The notes below the pieces were generated by a model. That model saw nothing but the letters and a program-made list of their open reading frames with translations, did no database searches and had not been told where the DNA came from. Below are positions 5,398 to 9,771 of a DNA stretch of 9,771 bases, one piece after another. Made by a program: the position numbers and the translations under genes. Location of the stretch: assembly GCA_017461465.1 (NCBI GenBank), contig JAFTYN010000141.1, forward strand, positions 1 to 9,771. The letters run 5' to 3'. The DNA is from Bacilli bacterium. Lineage in GTDB: Bacteria; Bacillota_I; Bacilli_A; RF39; UBA660. Position 1 is the first letter of the stretch; every line of letters starts with the position of its first letter.

Positions 5398-6858
5398 ATG
5401 GAAGACTTAAAAACAAACAAAGTAGTTATGTCAATTGAAGATATTACTAGTAATGAACTTCAAAGTTTTAAAGTGGGCGAAAGTAAAATTACTAAAAAAT
5501 TATCTTCAAAAGATGTAGTAAATATTCCAGAAGCGTATAAATATGAAGTAGCATATCATTTAAAAATTGATAATGAAGCTTCTGTAACAGTAAGTGATTT
5601 ATCTTCAATTTCTAAAATGACTTTAGTGATTTTAGATAATTCAGATTTGGATTGGTTAAAATATTGCGATAATCTTACAAACTTAGATATTATCTTGAAT
5701 GTTGTGCCAGAAAGTTTAAAACAAATAGGATGTCTTAGTAATTTAAAATACTTAAGTATTTTTGCACAAAAAAATACTGTGATGCTGACTAAAGAAAATT
5801 TTGATTTTGTAAGAAAATGCTATAATTTAAATTCACTAGCCCTTTATAATATTAATATTGAAAAAAGTTTCTTAACTAAACTTAATAACATAGAAGATTT
5901 AATTTTCTCTATAGAAGATGATAATAGATTTGATTATAAGCAGTTAAAAAATATCAAAAATTTAATTATTGTAAACTCTAATCCTTATGATATAGCAGTA
6001 AGTTTAACAAATGAAGATTTATCTCATTTAAAAGAAAACTCAATTAATTTAGCATTATCGAAAGAAAGTGTTTTTAAAGAAATACAAGATATAAATTCAG
6101 TTTTAGATAATATGGTATTAGAATTAGAAATTAAAGAAAGTGATTCTGAAGAAGAAAAATTAAATAAAATTATTGTTTATGTATTAGAAAAATTAAAGTA
6201 TGATCAAGATATCATTAATACTTCTAGTGAAAACATAGAAACATATTTATTTAAATATTATTCTCAAGGTACTCTTTATGCTACTTTAAATTTAGAAAAG
6301 TCTATAAGTGCTAACTATGCAGTATTAATAATAGCACTTATGAATAGAACTGGTCTAAAAGATTATAATGCTTCTAATTTTACTGGTGATTGGAATTTAA
6401 TAAAAGTGGAAAATGAGTTCTATTATGTTGATTCTAGTTTCTTAAATTCTGAAGTTAAGACAGTTCAAAATGTGGTTACTGATGATATGAATGCCATAAC
6501 ATTTGAAGTAGTAAAAGCAAGTAATTTGGATAAAAAAGTAAATGAAAATAAAGGAAATTTAAATATTGAAATAAATCCTGCAACAGTAACTTTAAGTGAT
6601 GAAGTAATTGATTTAGAAAAAGAAAAAAATGAATTTAAAGTAGATGACATAACAAGTAAAAAATATAATTTAAAAATTGGTAAAAAAAGATATATAGTTT
6701 GTGGTGGTGTTTTAATAGGGATACTTACTGGTTTAGGTGTTGCTATTGGAATAACTAAAAATCAAAAACAAATAAAGCGCATGAAAGAAGAATATAACGT
6801 TTTAAATTTTGATTATAAAAATAAAAATAATTATTGTGTTTTAAGTCTTGACAAATAA
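5398..6858 (+). CDS. LRR-like protein with degenerate transglutaminase domain and C-terminal membrane anchor
   Basis: This 486-residue protein has no close match that I recognise. It has no signal peptide. Residues about 70-215 hold irregular leucine-rich repeats (for example NLTNLDIIL, NLKYLSIFA, NLNSLALYN). Residues about 254-349 read like a transglutaminase-like core: helix KLNKIIVYVLEKLKYD, then SISANYAVLIIALMNRTGLK, then GDWNLIKVENEFYYVDSSF. The active-site positions are altered: Ser304 replaces the expected Cys, Gly330/Asp331 replace the His-Ala of the HAWN block, and only Asp345 of the triad remains. A glycine-rich membrane segment covers 432-453, flanked by KKR and KNQKQIKR, leaving a 33-residue tail. 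The likely topology is a large cytoplasmic part anchored near the C terminus, which is inference. A binding or scaffold role is more likely than catalysis. It has its own promoter and SD (AGGAGG, 5387-5392) and no terminator before the glyS T-box. Confidence 0.65.
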   Translation: MEDLKTNKVVMSIEDITSNELQSFKVGESKITKKLSSKDVVNIPEAYKYEVAYHLKIDNEASVTVSDLSSISKMTLVILDNSDLDWLKYCDNLTNLDIILNVVPESLKQIGCLSNLKYLSIFAQKNTVMLTKENFDFVRKCYNLNSLALYNINIEKSFLTKLNNIEDLIFSIEDDNRFDYKQLKNIKNLIIVNSNPYDIAVSLTNEDLSHLKENSINLALSKESVFKEIQDINSVLDNMVLELEIKESDSEEEKLNKIIVYVLEKLKYDQDIINTSSENIETYLFKYYSQGTLYATLNLEKSISANYAVLIIALMNRTGLKDYNASNFTGDWNLIKVENEFYYVDSSFLNSEVKTVQNVVTDDMNAITFEVVKASNLDKKVNENKGNLNIEINPATVTLSDEVIDLEKEKNEFKVDDITSKKYNLKIGKKRYIVCGGVLIGILTGLGVAIGITKNQKQIKRMKEEYNVLNFDYKNKNNYCVLSLDK

Positions 6859-6876
6859 TATTTTATCAATTATAAT
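6848..6876 (+). promoter_or_regulatory. Perfect consensus sigma-A promoter for the T-box/glyS unit
   Basis: TTGACA (6848-6853) and TATAAT (6871-6876) are both exact consensus with a 17-base spacer. The -35 lies within the last three sense codons of the upstream LRR/transglutaminase-like gene and the spacer crosses its stop. The start site should be close to 6883, which fixes the T-box leader as unusually short. This is the strongest promoter in the window by sequence. Confidence 0.92.
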
Positions 6877-6882
6877 TTTTGT

Positions 6883-6998
6883 CATACATCCGATGATGGC
6901 GTGGAAAACCGGAGGAATATAAATTAAGCTGATTCTTCTAGAATAAGTAAGGTGGAACCGCGGGCAAAGCTCGTCCTTACATATTCTAGAAGTTTTTT
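6883..6998 (+). promoter_or_regulatory. Glycine T-box leader, very short form
   Basis: The T-box sequence AAGGTGGAACCGCG is at 6949-6962. It forms a textbook antiterminator: A1 helix GTAAGG/CCTTAC (6947-6952 with 6975-6980), 7-base bulge TGGAACC (6953-6959), and A2 helix GCGGGC/GCTCGT (6960-6965 with 6969-6974). The bulge TGGA would pair with an acceptor end UCCA, fitting the U discriminator of tRNA-Gly. Only about 50 bases separate the predicted start site from a small stem III-like hairpin (6932-6944), far too few for a full Stem I. A reduced Stem I is possible: UCCG 6889-6892 with CGGA 6910-6913, an internal loop carrying a glycine codon GGA at 6914-6916, then AUA/UAU. The T-box call is firm; the Stem I and specifier model is tentative. 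It should let glyS respond to uncharged tRNA-Gly. Confidence 0.88.
6935..6998 (+). terminator. T-box attenuator terminator
   Basis: CTTCTAGAAT (6935-6944) pairs perfectly with ATTCTAGAAG (6983-6992), followed by six T (6993-6998). The antiterminator helix 6947-6980 lies nested inside this stem, separated only by an A-U pair and an A-A mismatch. The left arm can alternatively fold locally as ATTCT-TCT-AGAAT (6932-6944), which would free the right arm and cancel termination. It is also the only terminator for transcripts reading through from the upstream gene. Confidence 0.8.
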
Positions 6999-7018
6999 GT
7001 TATAGGAAGAGGGAAAGT

Positions 7019-8398
7019 ATGGAAGAATTAACAATGGAAAAATTAGTAAATTTATGTAAGCAACATGGTTTTATTTATAGTGGTAGTGAGATATATGGTG
7101 GTCTTGCTAATACTTGGGATTACGGTCCACTTGGAGTAGAACTTAAAAACAATGTAAAAAAAGCTTGGATGAAAAAATTTGTTCAAGAAAGTAGATACAA
7201 TGTAGGTATGGATAGTGCAATATTAATGAATCCAAAAACTTGGGAAGCATCAGGACATTTAGCAACATTCTCAGATCCATTAATAGATTGTAAAGATTGT
7301 AAAGCTAGACATCGTGCAGATAAATTAATTGAAGAATTTACTAAAGGAGCAGAAACTGGTGATGGCTGGTCAAATGAAAAATTAGTAGAATACATCAATG
7401 AAAATAAAATAGTATGTCCAAAATGTGGAAAATTAAATTACACTGATATTCGTCAATTTAATCTTATGTTTAAAACATTCCAAGGTGTAACAGAAGACTC
7501 TAAAAACACTATTTATTTAAGACCAGAAACAGCTCAAGGTATCTTTGTTAACTTTAATAATGTTCAAAGAAGTATGCGTTTAAAACTACCATTTGGTATT
7601 GGTCAAATTGGTAAAAGTTTTAGAAATGAAATTACTCCAGGTAACTTCACTTTTAGAACTAGAGAATTTGAACAAATGGAACTTGAATTCTTCTGTAAAC
7701 CAGGTACTGAACTTGAATGGTTTAGTTATTGGAAAGAATACTGTAATAATTGGTTATTAGGTTTAGGCATGAAAAAAGAAAATATCAGATTAAGAGATCA
7801 CTCTAAAGAAGAATTATCTTTCTATAGTAATGCAACAACTGATTTTGAATATAAATTCCCATTTGGTTGGGGAGAACTATGGGGTGTAGCTAGCCGTACA
7901 AACTATGATTTATCTAGACACATGGAAGTATCTAAACAAAATATGGAATACTTAGATCCAGAAACTAATGAAAAATATATTCCATATGTAATTGAACCAA
8001 GTTTAGGTTGTGATCGTATGGTTCTTGCAGTATTATGTAATGCATATGAATCAGAAACTTTAGAAAATGGTGAAGTAAGAGAATATATGAAATTTCATCC
8101 AGCTTTAGCACCATATAAAGTTGCAGTATTACCACTTATGAAGAAACTTCATACAGAAAAAGCAAATGAAGTATATAATATGCTTGCTAAAAACTTTATG
8201 ACAACATATGATGATGCAGGTAATATTGGTAAACGTTATAGAAGACAAGATATAGCAGGTACACCATTTGCAATAACAATTGATGAAGAAACATTAAATA
8301 ATGACACAGTAACAGTAAGAGATAGAGATACAATGAAACAAGAAGTTGTTAAAATTGATGAATTAGTTAACTATATTGCTGAAAAAATCAAATATTAA
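7019..8398 (+). CDS. glyS: Glycyl-tRNA synthetase, single-chain (alpha-2) type
   Basis: This 459-residue class II synthetase charges tRNA-Gly with glycine. It is the eukaryote-like alpha-2 form found in Staphylococcus and Mollicutes rather than the GlyQ/GlyS alpha-2 beta-2 form. The N terminus has SEIYGGLANTWDYGPLGVELKNN (motif 1 region). A zinc ribbon is formed by C91-x2-C94 and C133-x2-C136. YLRPETAQGIF precedes motif 2 (FRNEITPGNFTFRTREF, 201-217), and motif 3 is EPSLGCDR (326-333). The C-terminal anticodon-binding domain (about 365-455) includes YKVAVLPL and GKRYRRQDIAGTPFAI. The start at 7019 is supported by AGAGGG (7008-7013), five bases upstream; Met6 (7034) is possible but has a weaker site. 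It follows a T-box leader and is monocistronic, ending at the terminator at 8397. Confidence 0.97.
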   Translation: MEELTMEKLVNLCKQHGFIYSGSEIYGGLANTWDYGPLGVELKNNVKKAWMKKFVQESRYNVGMDSAILMNPKTWEASGHLATFSDPLIDCKDCKARHRADKLIEEFTKGAETGDGWSNEKLVEYINENKIVCPKCGKLNYTDIRQFNLMFKTFQGVTEDSKNTIYLRPETAQGIFVNFNNVQRSMRLKLPFGIGQIGKSFRNEITPGNFTFRTREFEQMELEFFCKPGTELEWFSYWKEYCNNWLLGLGMKKENIRLRDHSKEELSFYSNATTDFEYKFPFGWGELWGVASRTNYDLSRHMEVSKQNMEYLDPETNEKYIPYVIEPSLGCDRMVLAVLCNAYESETLENGEVREYMKFHPALAPYKVAVLPLMKKLHTEKANEVYNMLAKNFMTTYDDAGNIGKRYRRQDIAGTPFAITIDEETLNNDTVTVRDRDTMKQEVVKIDELVNYIAEKIKY

Positions 8399-8420
8399 GA
8401 GACTTTAAGTCTCTTTTTTT
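8397..8420 (+). terminator. Intrinsic terminator of glyS
   Basis: AAGAGACT (8397-8404) pairs with AGTCTCTT (8408-8415) and the 7-T run covers 8414-8420. The left arm begins in the TAA stop codon of glyS, the same arrangement as at 4865. The last T also serves as the first base of the following extended -10 element. Confidence 0.9.
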
Positions 8421-8428
8421 GTTATAAT
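8420..8428 (+). promoter_or_regulatory. Extended -10 promoter of the YfhO-like gene
   Basis: TG-T-TATAAT follows the terminator T-run without a gap. No -35 hexamer is visible at the right distance, which falls in the terminator stem. Transcription would begin near 8435, inside the SD AGGTGAT (8434-8440), leaving a leader of about nine bases before the ATG at 8444. Confidence 0.6.
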
Positions 8429-8443
8429 TAAATAGGTGATAGT

Positions 8444-9771
8444 ATGAAAGAAAAAATAAAAAAGAGTGCGCACTATTTTATTGCACCAGCATTAGTATTA
8501 TTTATTTTTTTAGTATTACTTATATTAAAAAAGATATATCCATTTGGAGATAACCTAATTGGTAGTGTTAATATTGATGATATATTTATTCCGATGTTTT
8601 ATAAAATGTATGATATTTTACATGGTACGGCTGACTTCTTCTTTGATTTCAAACTAGGAGGCGGAACTGACCTTACTTCAATTATGATAAATGTTGGAAT
8701 ATTTAATCCTATTAACTGGCTTATATACATAGTTCCAAGAGATTTTATTCCATATATGTTAAGTTATATCGTTATATTAAAATTAGTTATTGCAAGTTTT
8801 ATAGTTTATTATTCATTAAATAAAATATTTATTAAAGTAGATAAAACTTATACTATATTATCAAGTATAATTTATACTTTATCAGGTTATACACTTTTAA
8901 CATACTATAATATTAATCATCTAGATGTAATGATGTTTTTACCATTACTAGTCTTAGGACTAAAGAAAATATTTGATGGTAAAAATTCAAAATTATTTTT
9001 AATAACACTATCTATATCATTAATATTTAATTATAAATTAGCATTTACTTTAATATTATTTATTTTTGTTGGAAGTATTCTTTTTGCTAAAACAAAAGAA
9101 GAAAATAAAAGAAGTAAAATACTAAATAAAATCTTTTTAGATATTTTAATTGCCTTTGGACTAACTGCCTTTATTTTCTTACCAGCTAATTTTGTAGATA
9201 ACTATGGATTTAATGAAATAAATTATTATAAAACTTTTATATTGGAAAGAATATTATACTTACTACCAATGGCTTTTTCATTAATATTCTTTATTAAACA
9301 ATTAACTAATTATAAAAATGATAAAAAATATTCAAGATTTTATATTGAAATGACAATAATATTTTTAATAGCATTATTTATACCTACTATTAATAAAAGT
9401 TTAGTAGATTATTTTAATGCCATTTATAGTTATGGATATATATTTATATTTGTGATTATTCTTGGAAGTCTTCATTATTTACAAAATAATCCGCTTTCAA
9501 AAGAAAATAAGAATAATAATTATTTATTATTTATATTTACAAATATGATATTATTTTACATAGCTTATACGTTTAAAGATGTAGTTATGGAGAGTAATCT
9601 AAGTGTTAATATTGAATTTACTAAACAGTTTATTGCAATGATATTAATATTTATAATAGGTGTAGTATTAATTTATATAGCAACTATAACTAATCCTAAA
9701 TATAGAAAATATTTTATATGCTATTCTCAAATATTACTAATATTAATATTTGGAAGTTTCTATATTAAAAC
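8444..9771 (+). CDS. YfhO-family multi-pass membrane protein, 3'-truncated by window edge
   Basis: The frame is open from the ATG at 8444 to the window end: 442 codons without a stop, about half the length usual for the family. After a short basic N terminus (MKEKIKKSAHYF) comes a membrane helix at about 13-30, then YPFGDN (32-37), a loop with FKLGGGTDL (69-77), FNPINWLIY and many further hydrophobic helices. This spacing matches YfhO proteins of Bacilli, where PFG-D and GLGG motifs precede a second helix pair. YfhO proteins are GT-C-like membrane proteins; the Bacillus and Listeria members have been linked to glycosylating lipoteichoic acid or other wall polymers. Catalytic acidic residues would be in the first extracytoplasmic loop, where D36, D45 and D46 are candidates (inference). 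It is preceded by AGGTGAT and its own promoter, not co-transcribed with glyS. Confidence 0.8.
   Translation, partial: MKEKIKKSAHYFIAPALVLFIFLVLLILKKIYPFGDNLIGSVNIDDIFIPMFYKMYDILHGTADFFFDFKLGGGTDLTSIMINVGIFNPINWLIYIVPRDFIPYMLSYIVILKLVIASFIVYYSLNKIFIKVDKTYTILSSIIYTLSGYTLLTYYNINHLDVMMFLPLLVLGLKKIFDGKNSKLFLITLSISLIFNYKLAFTLILFIFVGSILFAKTKEENKRSKILNKIFLDILIAFGLTAFIFLPANFVDNYGFNEINYYKTFILERILYLLPMAFSLIFFIKQLTNYKNDKKYSRFYIEMTIIFLIALFIPTINKSLVDYFNAIYSYGYIFIFVIILGSLHYLQNNPLSKENKNNNYLLFIFTNMILFYIAYTFKDVVMESNLSVNIEFTKQFIAMILIFIIGVVLIYIATITNPKYRKYFICYSQILLILIFGSFYIK

Noticed and set aside
6465..6650. Minus-strand open frame inside the LRR/transglutaminase-like gene
   Set aside because: Its Ser/Phe/Thr-rich translation is what Lys/Glu-rich coding gives on the other strand; no start signals.
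7183..7398. Minus-strand open frame inside glyS
   Set aside because: It is antisense to the conserved GlyRS catalytic core, with no independent support.
1..9771. CRISPR array, insertion sequence, integrase, tRNA or rRNA gene
   Set aside because: I looked for spaced direct repeats, terminal inverted repeats, transposase-like translations and cloverleaf or rRNA motifs and saw none; the only tRNA-related element is the T-box.

Overview
The window is a piece of a very AT-rich, low-GC Gram-positive (Firmicutes/Bacilli-type) chromosome. The gene order yqfD ... ybeY-dgkA-cdd-era-yqzL-recO ... glyS, the SD sequences (AGGAGG, AGGTGAT), the consensus sigma-A promoters and a T-box leader all point there. 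Every gene is on the + strand. Trp is encoded only by TGG, no gene ends in TGA, and nothing suggests Mollicutes-type recoding. The mix of a sporulation-type gene (yqfD), a single-chain glycyl-tRNA synthetase and orphan pilin-like and LRR proteins would fit an uncultured Bacilli lineage of the RF39/Erysipelotrichia kind, but that placement is inference.

Layout. Bases 1-1068 hold the 3' part of yqfD. A strong sigma-A promoter (1138-1166) then starts a compact housekeeping operon: ybeY (rRNA maturation), dgkA (undecaprenol/diacylglycerol kinase), cdd (cytidine deaminase), era (30S assembly GTPase), the tiny yqzL, a DUF1653 gene, recO (recombination mediator) and a DUF212/divergent PAP2 membrane protein. 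Most of these genes overlap or lie within a few bases of each other, and the operon ends at a clean intrinsic terminator (4865-4893). A perfect 8-bp inverted repeat covers the SD of yqzL.

Between this operon and glyS lie two accessory genes, each with its own short promoter: a pilin-like protein with a prepilin leader (4929-5330), and a 486-residue protein combining LRR-like repeats, a transglutaminase-like fold that has lost its catalytic Cys and His, and a membrane anchor near the C terminus (5398-6858). A perfect consensus promoter sits in the last codons of that gene and drives a very short glycine T-box leader (about 6883-6998) in front of glyS (7019-8398). After the glyS terminator, a YfhO-family multi-membrane protein begins at 8444 and runs off the window end.

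How they fit together. The main operon is the conserved Bacillus-type ribosome-assembly, lipid-recycling and DNA-repair cluster, with phoH and the HD-domain gene yqfF/pgpH absent from their usual place and DUF1653 added. The points most worth a second look are the miniature T-box, whose terminator helix encloses rather than competes with its antiterminator; the catalytically dead LRR/transglutaminase membrane protein; the repeated compact junctions of terminator, extended -10 and SD; and the SD hairpin before yqzL. I saw no mobile element, CRISPR array, rRNA or tRNA gene.
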